64,000 bases of DNA from Branchiostoma floridae (Eukaryota; Chordata; Leptocardii; Amphioxiformes; Branchiostomatidae): contig NC_049993.1 in the NCBI RefSeq assembly GCF_000003815.2, forward strand, positions 8,768,041 to 8,832,040, written 5' to 3'. Positions 1 to 9,955 of the stretch are shown here, piece by piece. The notes beneath the pieces were generated by a model. The model ran no database searches and was not told the DNA's origin. It worked only from the letters and a program-made list of their open reading frames with translations. Every line of letters begins with the position of its first letter. Position 1 is the stretch's first letter. The translations under genes and the position numbers were made by a program.

Positions 1-369
1 GATCACATTCTGTTATTCAAAATGTTTATTTAAAACATTGTCCCCGCTTGATGTTATCGTCTGCTGGCGTCTACAAATCGACGCGGTATGTTTTTTTATT
101 TTCATTTCCCGGTTTATGAAACAAATGTCTGGTGTCCACACAGTAGGTCGAAAACCCTCAGGCGATCGACCCACTTTTGTCGGAAAACTAGATAGATTTC
201 CACGCGTGTTTAAGCACACATGGGTTGAGAGTGGGCATGAGGGGTCAATAACCCTGAGGTCAACGACACTTTTCTGGCTATGGAATGAGGACATGTAGCA
301 GTGGGAGATGATGTTTCATCTATTCCCATATAACACAGGTACAAACGTAAGGAGACTTGCGTAAGGTAT
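1..369. other. unannotated sequence, no gene seen
   Basis: Ordinary mixed-composition sequence. Overlapping reading frames on both strands reach about 90 codons but resemble no family and contradict each other. The first four bases are GATC, which could be a library cloning site or chance. Confidence 0.6.
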
Positions 370-777
370 TCACTCACTCACTCACTCACTCACTCACTCA
401 CTCACTCACTCACTCACTCACTCACTCACTCACTCAATCACTCACTCACTCAATCACTCACTCACTCACTCTCTCACTCTCTCACTCACTCACTCACTCA
501 CTCACTCACTCACTCACTCACTCAAACACCCACTCACTCACTCACTCACTCACCCACCCACTCACTCTCTTTCACTCACTCACTCACTCACCCACTCACT
601 CACTCACTCACTCATGCTCACTCACTCACTCACTCACTCACTCATTCACTTAATCTCTCACTCACTCACTCACTCACTCACTCACTCACACACTCACCCG
701 CCCACTCACCCACTCACTCACTCACTCACTCACTCACTCACTCACTCACTCACTCACTCACTCACTCACTCACTCAC
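370..777 (+). repeat. (TCAC)n tetranucleotide microsatellite, about 100 units
   Basis: An almost unbroken run of CACT/TCAC units spans roughly 408 bases. Interruptions are point changes (ATCA, CACC, CTCT) and short shifts. Because 4 and 3 are coprime, all three forward frames can stay open and read as Thr-His-Ser-Leu repeats, so the plus-strand reading frames here are artefacts. The sequence on both sides is not repetitive. Confidence 0.97.
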
Positions 778-1879
778 ACGGACTAAGGAAGGCTATTGAC
801 ATGGCATCAATTGGAAACGAACAGAAGGTTTCTCCTCCAAGACATTTACACACAGTTTATAAGAAAAGATATACATATTTAAAATGTAGCTACCAAAACA
901 AAACAAAAATATCAAGGAGAGGAGATTCTCATCCTGTGTGGTCCTGGCAAATTAAGGCTCAGTATGACAGTATGATGTTTTTTAAGTCTCCCAAACCTGA
1001 AACTCCGTCGTCTACAGACATTGGAGAGAATCTTTAGCCGATACGACACGTGTTACATGTTAAGTGCACAGGGATGTATAGTTTATAAAAGATGTACAAT
1101 TGGTCTCACAATGTAGGTAATTCAAAAAAGGAAGCAAGTGTCGTGACCCACGGAAACGAAACAGAAAACTGAATTTAACTTGAAAGTATCAAATCTTCGC
1201 GCTGAACATAAATGATGACACGTTGGAAATAAGTCGATTTCCGCAGTTCGATTATCAGCAATTTCCCGGGACTGCTTTATGTAAAGGAAGGAATAGGGGC
1301 AACCCAGTTTGTTAGTTACGTCATACAATGAATAATAGTTGTTTAGATGATATTTAAGGACACCTGCGCCGAGTCTGCAGCACGGAGTTCAAAGCTAAGT
1401 TTCTTCATATCCGAATATGTTGAAATGTATTTGATATGTATGTAGCTGTGCAACTGGTATTGTAAAATGCGGAAAGGCATTACACGTTAGTTTTGTGATG
1501 CCTGCACTAGGCCTTACTTTGAGGCTATGGACGGTAGAATTCGACAAAAATTGCATTATTGGGTAGGCTGACTACTCTATCTTTGCAGCCAGGGCAGGGC
1601 TGAATTGTGAGAAGCTTACAACAGGCGGGGCTGAATGCTGAATCGCAAGGGTCTGGAGCGGCTGCCATAATATCAATGGACACATGGTTCTGAAGCGCCA
1701 CACTACGTTTTGTTTTCAATCTGCAGCAGGGTTGCATATGTTATACGTACTTTGAGAGGCATACGAAATGATTGCCATGCGATACCAATCACTTTAATTA
1801 AGATAGCAGAACACAGTATCTCGCACATCGCACCCCAAAGTGAGGAGGGCGACACCTCAAAATTTATAGCAGGGTGCAT
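778..1879. other. unannotated sequence, no gene seen
   Basis: No reading frame exceeds about 80 codons. There are no obvious splice-flanked exons or inverted repeats. A short A-rich patch lies near 897-910. Confidence 0.6.
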
Positions 1880-1970
1880 TAGCCTGGGTACCATCCTGTT
1901 TCTACCGGGTCTCCTTACACTTGCTACCCTAAAATACTTTTAGGGTAGAAATAGGTTGGTACCCAGGCTA
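1880..1970. mobile_element. foldback MITE-like element, TAGCCTGGGTACCA ends
   Basis: The left end TAGCCTGGGTACCA (1880-1893) is repeated exactly in inverse at 1957-1970. The core holds a perfect 11-bp stem (CTACCCTAAAA at 1924-1934 against 1938-1948) with a 3-nt loop. The outermost TA on each side fits a TA target duplication around GCCTGGGTACC ends, as for Tc1/mariner-type MITEs. A second element with the same ends lies at 8003-8164. No transposase is present, so it would be non-autonomous. The superfamily assignment is inference. Confidence 0.8.
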
Positions 1971-2360
1971 GGGTTCATAAGTAATACACATTATATAGTG
2001 TATAGTTTTATATGTTGAAGTTAACAGGCAGTAGCTGGTAATATTATCAAGGTGCAAATTCACACTGTCATGAAAAAGCAAGATGGCGGCAGGTTTGACC
2101 GGTGGAATAGTTGCACTGGTCAGAAAGTTTAAAGATTAGACTTTTGGACACTTGAGATAGCGGGCTGCTGTGTGGGGTGAGTTCTCATGACCTGGGATGT
2201 TCACGGATGAGATTATGACACCCTGAACTTGCTAACTTTTACATTATCGCCTATGTAGATTTGTATTAGTGGTAACTGCTCTGTAAGGGTCGCGCATAAA
2301 TACTGTGTTCTGCGACTTACTGTTCAGACTCCAGGCGTCGTTTTTGTATTACCTGAAATG
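1971..2360. other. unannotated sequence, no gene seen
   Basis: No reading frame of note. A TATA-like GCATAAATAC occurs near 2294 about 35 bases before a C/T-rich CAGACTCC stretch, but nothing downstream supports a promoter. Confidence 0.5.
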
Positions 2361-2788
2361 AGATTAAAGATTATGAAGATCCGAATGTGTCTATTTCTTC
2401 TAAGTTCTATTATATTATCTTGGAATACAGTTTGAGACTAAAGATTATGAAGATCCGAATGTGTCTATTTCTTCTAAGTTCTATTATATTATCTTGGAAT
2501 ACAGTTTGAGACTAAAGATTATGAAGATCCGAATGTGTCTATTTCTTCTAAGTTCTATTATATTATCTTGGAATACAGTTTGAGACTAAAGATTATGAAG
2601 ATCCGAATTTGTCTATTTCTTCTAAGTTCTATTATATTATCTTGGAATACAGTTTGAGACTAAAGATTATGAAGATCCGAATGTGTCTATTTCTTCTAAG
2701 TTCTATTATATTATCTTGGAATACAGTTTGACATTAAAGATTATAAAGATCCAAATTTGTCTACTTCTTCTAAGTTCTATTATATTAT
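2361..2788 (+). repeat. 74-bp minisatellite, about 5.8 copies
   Basis: The anchor GAAGATCCGAAT recurs at exact 74-base steps (CCGAAT at 2381, 2455, 2529, 2603, 2677 and CCAAAT at 2751). The inner copies are nearly identical, while the first and last are more diverged, as expected when unequal exchange homogenises the middle of an array. A degenerate seventh copy continues at 2875-2935 after a palindromic insertion. Confidence 0.95.
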
Positions 2789-2869
2789 ACGTCCAAAAGT
2801 AGTTACTCAAGCAACTGGAAATGGTATGGGAAACGGTCAAAGTTGCGTGAGTAACTACTTTTTGGCGTA
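2788..2869. mobile_element. palindromic insertion (29-bp arms) in the minisatellite
   Basis: Arms at 2788-2816 and 2841-2869 match at 26 of 29 positions and enclose a 24-nt loop. Both contain AAAGTAGTTACTCA. The flanks are the sixth copy of the 74-bp unit on the left and a diverged seventh copy on the right (GATATCCGGATGTCTAA, then TATCATATTATCTTG). This looks like a small foldback element inserted into, or born within, the array. Confidence 0.75.
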
Positions 2870-2935
2870 TCTTATTACCTGGATATCCGGATGTCTAATT
2901 TACATCGACGTTTCTATCATATTATCTTGAAATAG

Positions 2936-3661
2936 TTTCACAGCACTACAGCTTTCAGGCCACAAGCAGCGTAACCACTCGGGCAGTCACCAGAGACACG
3001 GGGCATCACATCCTTCCCGTATCGCCCCCCTCCCCCCAAAATCATCAAGAAGACGGGACCAGACGTTGTGTTGATGGGGCTAATTTGAACCTGCGTGCCT
3101 CAGTAAGCATCCAAATTGTCAATTATACATGGCTTGGTAGGCGTGCCTTCATACAAGATTATAGACATCACAGCCTTAGTCGTGATAAAGCAAGGAAAGG
3201 TGAAATTACTTTGTCCAGGCGGCGAAATGATTTTAGATTTTATGCCCAAAATATTTCTGCAGCTTATATCCCTTATGGCTGATATACATGCCAGTGTGTA
3301 ATGTTGTAACGGTCCATTTAACTAGGTAGAAGTACTGTCGTGGCAAAGATATTAAATGCAATATTCCTGATGGGGATTTCATGATGCTTAAGTATTATAA
3401 AACCCACAGTCTTATTCTATTTCTACTTCCCATGTCTTAGCAATGGCGGACCTAAAAAGTGCAAGTCATATTGGACTGTGTTTGATGGTATGCAAACCTA
3501 TAGCCAATGGGATGCAGAGTACTCAGTGTTTATTTTTGTGTTGACTATCAATTTTGAGAATGTACAACATACATTATTACAGTAGCATGCTGAGGCTGAA
3601 TTGTTTTTAATTGGTACCATACAGACTGTTTTTACGAAGTTACCTTAGCCCCTCAGAGCAC
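2936..3661. other. unannotated sequence, no gene seen
   Basis: A short C-rich run (C6TC6) lies near 3017-3031. Frames of about 65 codons at 3085-3301 overlap one another and resemble nothing. Confidence 0.55.
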
Positions 3662-3664
3662 TAA

Positions 3665-3908
3665 AGGTGCGCTCTCACTGCACTTGTGTCAAGCTTGCGT
3701 CACTGCGGGGTTCGTTCACTGCGTCACTGTTTTGTTATTTTCTCCGATTTTTTTTAATAATCTAGATATATTGCGTAAAAGTATGACTAAGAAGACAACA
3801 AAATACACAAAAAGAAAGAAAATTCGTTCTTTAAGTCTGAAATTCGTTGAGTATCTTTCGAATCCCGCAGTGACGCAAGCTTGACACAAGTGCGGTGGGA
3901 GCGTATCT
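3665..3908 (+). mobile_element. PIF/Harbinger-like MITE, copy 1 (244 bp)
   Basis: Terminal inverted repeats of about 41 bp start AGGTGCGCTCTCACTGCAC and match at about 38 positions. A TAA sits immediately outside each end (3662-3664 and 3909-3911). A TWA target duplication is the known signature of PIF/Harbinger transposons. The interior carries CAACAAAATACACAAAAAG and TTCGTTGAGTATCTTTCGAA, shared with the copies at 28435 and 46376. There is no coding capacity, so it is non-autonomous. Confidence 0.85.
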
Positions 3909-3911
3909 TAA

Positions 3912-6139
3912 CACTACCTGTACGCGCTGGCGATAAAGGCAGAGTATACGGCCCCAAGCTTGATGGTATCGGCAGCTTGCCAATTTTCCGCTATCTGTGG
4001 GAGATAGGATCACACGACTCCAGCCTTTTATGAGACATAAAAGTCTTCTCCAAACGGACAGCGCTCCTCCATCGCCTGTCTCTGTCTCCAGGGCTGATCT
4101 GTATCTGCTGCTGGTCAATATTCTGCTAGATAACTGTCGTTAGATTCAAGGTTTCGAAGAAAAAATTGCGATAACAACCTCGAAGGTGCGCATAGAAAAG
4201 TGTTAGATTAGAAGAAAGGAAAATGTTTACAAGCAAGAAAAATAGAATGAATTTAAGGAGAGAATAAATAACGTTATATCTAAAATTTGGCAGACCCTTT
4301 GTCTTGCTTCGTTCTCTGTAATAATTTCCTAATAGGTGGTGGAAATTCCCTCCCAATCTCGCAATGGAAACATGCGGTTACACTGCTTCTTCTTCATGCA
4401 AGCGACATCTCCCGGTTTTGGACGGTACTGTCATTGCAATGGCAGTCCAAGCCATGTTTCTTTCCGCAAGCTGTGAATTCAATCGTCTAAGGTTGTCGTA
4501 CGATTGTGATGTTGTACCTTTTCCAAGTTGGCTGTAACAGAAACAGTGGCCGAGGAGGGTGTAATACAGACCTTACCACAACAAAACAGCGTACTTTTGA
4601 ACGACAGATACACAACTGTTCAAAGAAAACCGCAGGTTTTCGGTCGTACGAAGATTGTACGACCGCGCCCTTACTAGTTAGGCATCAACTTCAGCATTTC
4701 TCCTTGCTAATGATTTATAATGCAGCGTAAGTAATCCAGAAGGTGACGAAAAAGTGGCTGATTTTAGTGTACTAAGTACGAATGCAATAGTATCAAGAAA
4801 ACTAATATTATCTTCACCACCTGTAGTGTGGTATGCAGTATGGAATGGGGCTAACGGTTGTATGAGCAACGTTGACCCGAGTGGACACAATTCCAAGCAA
4901 TGCATACTGTGTCGACTTTGTAGTTTACAGTATGAAAATGCATGACAAGATATCTCTACTTGTTGCATCCCTCATACCTTACTATTATCTCCAACTTTCC
5001 ACTTTTGTCTCCAAGTCACGTCATCATACCGGCTTGGAATGTCTCCCCATCTTTGGTCTTGTGCCAATGGTCCCAGGCAGGCGCCGGTTCGACCGACTGC
5101 GCCCCACAATTTCAGCGGCATGGATTAGCTGGGAGGGTGGAGTGCTGAGATAAGGCTCGCCCCTATCTCTACTGTTGATAACTATCCGCTCTACAAATCC
5201 CAGCGCGGCGTTAGTTCCCGTGCTGGAGCGACCTTCGGTGGTTCGTACCTGGGAACTACCGTCTCAGATGGGAACAGAAGGTGCATCAAGGACTTCGAAA
5301 ACGCCTTAACCACGGGGAAGGTATCACAAAAGACGTTTTTCGAGAGCTCCTTTACATTCATGAAGACGTTGCTTTTGGCGATGAAGCAAGCTCGTGTGTG
5401 ACGGAAACAGAACTCAGAATTCGTGTTACACATGGAGGACTTTTGTGGATTCCTATTTCCAGCACTGAATAGGTCAACCCTACTGTCCAAGTGATACTCC
5501 CAGCATCCTCAGGCTATGATAAATCCTTTTCACAGTAAGTTCAACGGAAACTTCTTCTCTATCAAACACGTACTGAGGGCTGCTTGACGATGACTTGAAG
5601 CAGTCCGTATTCAGTCCGTGTCCTGTCCAAAAGACAAACGACCCTGTCTCTCCCGAGTAACACTCCTGGATGCCTGTCGGCAGGCAACTGTCGCAGTTGT
5701 GCAATTACACATCGCAGGGGCGAGAGGTCGGGTTCGCAGGTCTGCCTGACAGAATCGTGAGGGAGCTACGCGGCTTTCACTGTCAGATAACCTGGCATTA
5801 CCATTGTTCAAGCGTGCAGACTTTTATGGAGAAATATCGCTGAAGAGAAGAAAGTGAGGGCAGATTTAGCAAGTTATAAGCATAGTTTTGACATATCCAC
5901 TGTTTTGGCATGTTGTTGGTGCTGTCCGAACTAGGCTTGGTTTGTGGCAGGATAGAGCTCTGTCTTTTTTTACGATGAACTAAAAACACTACTTTTCTTA
6001 TGACAATTAATGATTATAAACCAATGTTTCCATGACTTCGGCGTATTTCAAAGTAACAATATAGGATGGGGTGGTATCGAGGTGACTTCAGTGAAACTCG
6101 AATATGTTGTAATATATTTTTACAGTTCAAGTTGTTCAA
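3912..6139. other. unannotated sequence with one small hairpin
   Basis: Frames of 60-99 codons overlap on both strands without family resemblance. The one structure seen is a perfect 9-bp stem CGGTCGTAC/GTACGACCG at 4641-4665 with a 7-nt loop. No exon-like segment with good splice sites was found. Confidence 0.5.
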
Positions 6140-6144
6140 CAACC

Positions 6145-6540
6145 TTTCTTTATGACCCTGTATGTACAGGAAACAAACTTGCTATCTGTTATGATCCGGT
6201 GTGTTATAAAGTAAAAATTGCATGTAGGGCAGTGCCAAGCTGCTCAGTGTAAAGCCCGGATGTGTTGCTAGGTTTCAACAATGAAACATCATTTCTTTAA
6301 GGCATTACGTATATATGAAGCAAACTTGCTATCTGTCAACGATTCCAGTGTGTTATGAAGTAACGATGGGAAGTGGGGCGGTACGTAGGTGCCTTGAGTA
6401 AAGCCCGGATGTGTTTTGACAATGAAACATCATTTCTTTAAGGCATTACGTATACATGAAGCAAACTTGCTATCTGTCAACGATTCCAGTGTGTTATGAA
6501 GTAACGATGGGAAGTGGGGCGGTACGAAGGTGCCTCCAGT
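6145..6540 (+). repeat. 141-147-bp tandem repeat, about 2.8 copies
   Basis: CAAACTTGCTATCTG recurs at 6174, 6321 and 6462. The second and third units are nearly identical apart from a small deletion after GGATGTGTT. The first is older and only partly recognisable. No reading frame crosses the units in a conserved way. Confidence 0.9.
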
Positions 6541-7242
6541 AAGCCCTGGATATAGTCAACATGGCACCGAGGAAAGCACCATGCCGCGGAGTCACTGGAT
6601 CTGCTCACGGTCATGAGCGCCCAACAAAGGGAGAGCAATCCTGGCAAGCCCCGGACGTCATTCCAGCCTTGCCGCTTCACAGACAGTCTTATCGTTTCTG
6701 GATTTAAAATCCATTCTCGATTAACTGTACCGACAACTCCTCTGTAGCTTGGTGACTACGGGTCATTGCACAAACATGAAGGAATAGTATGCAAACATAG
6801 AGGGATAACGTGTTGGGGAGTGTGCGTAAATCTGGTTACTACATTGTTAAAGTACCAGTGACGATTTTCAGGTTCAGTGCTTATAAACTCTGGACGTAGA
6901 CATACATATATAACCCTTGGTGAATAGTATCCATACAGATGTTGTGAGTCAAAATTCGCTTGGAAGCTCTGACGAGAGACAACGTTTACGCCTATGCTCT
7001 AGGCGAAATATTTAACTTTTCCAATGTCCTTTGTTGATTAGGGCGCTCCAGTAACGGGAACATGAACAACATTTAGAGCTGACGGTAATGAACTGTACTT
7101 AGTACGACAAAAGATGTAACAATCTGAACTTAGACATGGACAAGCTACCGCATGGAGTAGACCTCTCCCTCGGCGGCCATCGTGTATTTTAGAGAGGCAC
7201 AACTTGCCATCAAAGATTTATCAAACATATTGCAATATGAGG
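6541..7242. other. unannotated sequence, no gene seen
   Basis: Nothing beyond short overlapping frames. No inverted or tandem repeat noticed. Confidence 0.5.
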
Positions 7243-7872
7243 TTATATGCTGTAGAGAGAATCAACTGCAGCCTCGTTCTGGTGTAAACTCTGGTATGGA
7301 CACGGGGATTCAAGATGGCCGCCAGGAATGGAAAGATGTCTATCCTGATGGCTTTCCTTTTTGCTTGTGATGAGAAAGTCAGATGCACTAGGATATTTGT
7401 TTGGAGCTAGCCCTTTGTAATAGCCACATACGTACAGGCTAGTTGGGCAGCCCTGACTGTGAGTGCTGAATAGCCAAATCAAGAAGTAAATGAATAAATA
7501 ATATCTATTTGTAGACCCAAACCATTGGAACACCTGAGAACATGTCTGATTTCCTACTTGTCCGGGAATACTGAAGATCACATGTTTGACGAGACTAAGA
7601 CCATCGCCGTCTGACAGGAAACCACGCAACTTGTTCACACACTTGACTTTCTGGTCCTTGTGTAAGTGTAGAATTTGATTCGTAGAGCTACATGTACGAA
7701 AACCATTGTAGCCGGCCTTTCTCCTGTTGTCGACCTTTTCATCCCGGATACTCCCGTATTTATTTTCGCTGAGTCTCTGCCCTAAGCTTGTCTGTGGTGC
7801 ATGTTGTGAAGACTTACCGTAATGGAATTGGCAGATTAAGCGGACCTCTCCCCTACCGGTGCTGAAAGACGT
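7243..7872 (-). CDS. long open reading stretch of unknown status
   Basis: This minus-strand frame is open from just after a stop at 7873-7875 down to a stop ending at 7243, about 209 codons. The first ATG in it, at 7638, would give only 131 residues. The upstream part reads like soluble protein (for example KVKCVNKLRGFLSDGDGLSL), while the downstream part turns hydrophobic and low in complexity (YYLFIYFLIWLF), so any real exon probably covers only part. CATTACG followed by GTAAGT near 7820 is a good donor motif but lies inside the frame. I recognise no domain. It may be an exon, a decayed gene or a chance opening. Confidence 0.17.
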   Translation of the reverse strand, partial: TSFSTGRGEVRLICQFHYGKSSQHAPQTSLGQRLSENKYGSIRDEKVDNRRKAGYNGFRTCSSTNQILHLHKDQKVKCVNKLRGFLSDGDGLSLVKHVIFSIPGQVGNQTCSQVFQWFGSTNRYYLFIYFLIWLFSTHSQGCPTSLYVCGYYKGLAPNKYPSASDFLITSKKESHQDRHLSIPGGHLESPCPYQSLHQNEAAVDSLYSI

Positions 7873-7957
7873 TTACGGCTGCGGTGATCGCCGTGGCATT
7901 ACTGCCGCGAACCTGATTGCACCGGTGTGACAGAGCAGGTAAGCCGTCTGATTGCCT

Positions 7958-8523
7958 CAGCGTGAGACGCATTCAAACTCTGTCAGCCACGCTGGTTGCC
8001 TCTAGCCTGGGTACCATTCGGGTCGTAGTTCGCTCCTATGTTCACTTCTGAACAGCAGAGAAGCGACTGTATATAGTGTATAATGAATGTCAGAGCTAGA
8101 AGCGACTGTATATAGTGTACAATAAACGCCGGAGCGAACTGCTTTCCGGATGGTACCCAGGCTATGATGCCCCAGCAGTGGACCTCATACCACCTTCCAG
8201 GTTTTGGCAACAGCTACATATAGGGCAATGCGTTTCCTTTATATGAGGCGGGTGGAAACTGTCAGAAAATGTCTTGTGCGGATATAGGATACAACAGGTA
8301 GTAAAGAATGAATAAAATAAAAATTGTCAGCGTGAGACGCATTCAAACTCAGTCAACCATTCTGGAGGTCTCAGCAGTAGACCTATACCGCCTTCCAAGT
8401 CTTCGCTACAGCTACATACATGTATAAGGCAATGCATTTCCCTTTTCCAAAAAAAACTGTCTGAAAATATCTTGTACGGATATAAGGATAAAACAGGCAG
8501 TAAAGAATGAACAAAAATAAAAA
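7958..8523 (+). repeat. tandem duplication of a 208-bp unit, one copy holding a MITE
   Basis: CAGCGTGAGACGCATTCAAA begins at 7958 and again at 8328. Both copies continue through matching AGCAGTRGACC, GCTACAGCTACAT-like, GTCTTGTRCGGATATA and GTAAAGAATGAAYAAAA segments. The first is 370 bp long because it contains the 162-bp element at 8003-8164; the second is 208 bp and uninterrupted. The copies have diverged by many point changes. Confidence 0.9.
8003..8164. mobile_element. foldback MITE-like element, second TAGCCTGGGTACCA copy
   Basis: Its ends match those of the element at 1880-1970. TIRs are TAGCCTGGGTACCATTCGG and its inverse at 18 of 19 positions, followed by a second inverted block AGTTCGCTCC/GGAGCGAACT. 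Inside, AAGCGACTGTATATAGTGTA occurs twice 39 bp apart (8061 and 8100). Flanking TA fits a TA target duplication. The neighbouring tandem copy lacks it, showing that it arrived after the duplication or was lost from one copy. Confidence 0.85.
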
Positions 8524-8547
8524 TACTTACTTACTTACTACTTACTT
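8523..8547 (+). repeat. short (TTAC)n microsatellite
   Basis: About six imperfect TTAC units directly follow the duplicated 208-bp unit, with one TAC slip. Confidence 0.8.
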
Positions 8548-8999
8548 GATAAGGTCTCCTCAGGGTTGTGCTCAATAGCCTGCATCACCATGGCAATAGT
8601 AATTTCGTTACAGCATTCTTTAGTCGGGGTTTACCATATATACTTTTACACAGTTTTTAAAAATTCCTGGAAAGCTATTCTTCGCATCTCAATGTTAAAA
8701 ATCGAATCTGAAGCTTACAAACCAAGACAGCCAAACTGCATTTGCTCAGTCTTAAGCTGTATTTCACTTGCAGCTGAGCCCAACTCATCACCATTTATCA
8801 AGTTATATACGCGTATGCATTATATATAAACATATCCACATGATGACAGTTTGATACTATCACGTTCTGAGAAGTGAGAAACTGTCACTAGACAGAACTC
8901 TCCGTGTATTTCGACTTCGTCCTCGACAGGTGTGACGTCCATATCGGTCTTAATAGATCTCCCCGCGTCCGCCAGTCGACATTATTAACCCTGAGGGGA

Positions 9000-9323
9000 T
9001 TATTGCATTAAACTCCCTGAAGCGGGAGGTGCCTGTGGCTTTCCGTTCGTAAGACGTGATAGTACATCTCCATTAGAGGGGATATCGCCGTATTCCGTCT
9101 TCAACAGCCAAGAGACTAGATCTGCCCCGAGGCAGATCGTCTTTAAGTGGTTTTTGTATTTGAAGGAGTTCACTTTGGAAACACGGATGTATTTAAGTTT
9201 GGAAGTGTCCATTCTCGGAATCAGCACAACGTATTCACCAGTTGATACAAGTGTATAATCGTTAATATGCCACGTATGTATGTGTAAAGGTTCTGGATGT
9301 TTTCCAGGGCTGATTGGCATGAA
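9000..9323 (-). CDS. possible terminal exon or remnant with a DEP-domain-like core
   Basis: A 106-codon minus-strand frame starts at ATG 9320 and stops at 9000. Its central part, roughly residues 50-87, reads NHLKTICLGADLVSWLLKTE and then YGDIPSNGDVLSRL. This resembles the DEP-domain core (cysteine, aromatic or Leu, Gly-x-D/E-L/I-V-x-W-L, then a Gly/Ile turn) found in Dishevelled, pleckstrin, EPAC, P-Rex and GPR155. The C-terminal half of a DEP domain is missing: after GDVLSRL the frame runs into NGKPQAPPASGSLMQ and stops. A stop lies two codons upstream of the ATG, and TATTAG just before TTC-ATG could be a weak 3' splice site, so it may be a last exon. No poly(A) signal was noticed nearby. 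A chance match is quite possible. Confidence 0.28.
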   Translation of the reverse strand, partial: FMPISPGKHPEPLHIHTWHINDYTLVSTGEYVVLIPRMDTSKLKYIRVSKVNSFKYKNHLKTICLGADLVSWLLKTEYGDIPSNGDVLSRLTNGKPQAPPASGSLMQ

Positions 9324-9785
9324 CTAATACTGACACGGGCCACAATGATTAAAGAGAACATAACTAAATAGATAAATACATTGTAATTATTGAAAGATAT
9401 CAGAAGCGCTTACTTTAGTATGCACATTGTACTTAAACACTTCCTTGTTCATCATCTATATATTCATAATTGACCACCAATGCTGAAACCCACTTTTCAT
9501 GCAGTGTCATTTTGAAAAGTGTAGCATATAATTATATAGAGAGATTTGTACTTTCATTTATGTTGCAGTTCCGGAGTAAGTACCATAAGTACTGCTATTC
9601 CAAAGGTCAGATTTAAACGTTTTCCTGCACATTATTCTATATTTGCACAACAAAAATAGAACGACTTTTATAAATAGCTGTCATTTGCACCAAGCAACGC
9701 CATGGTCATTCTAGCACCTCGAATCTGGACAGATCCGGTGATGTCATAGAGTTTTCACCGTAAAACACTTCCCAGTTCACAGTGT

Positions 9786-9955
9786 GCAGTCTCCGAACGA
9801 GGCTTTTTCGGGGGGTGTTGGCTCGAAACTGCCCTCCACGGCAAACTCCCTTTCCGGCATGAGAGAACCAAGCCAACGTTGGAAATCGCGAACCAGTCAC
9901 CCCCCCCCCCAAAAAAAACAACAACAACAACCGGTTAACCCCGTTCGGAGACTGC
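9786..9955. mobile_element. small inverted-repeat element, GCAGTCTCCGAACG ends
   Basis: Seventeen-base ends at 9786-9802 and 9939-9955 match at 16 positions in inverse. The interior ends in a run of about eleven C, then eight A and four CAA units (9899-9931). The size and TIRs fit a MITE, but no second copy is present in the window and the target duplication is unclear. Confidence 0.6.

Noticed and set aside
357-799. Two plus-strand frames encoding Thr-His-Ser-Leu repeat proteins
   Set aside because: They are translations of the TCAC microsatellite, open in every frame because the unit lacks stops.
2596-2613. AGATCCGAATTTGT resembling the 5' arm of the miR-10/miR-100 family
   Set aside because: It is one variant copy of the 74-bp minisatellite; the start of the mature sequence differs and no hairpin precursor is present.
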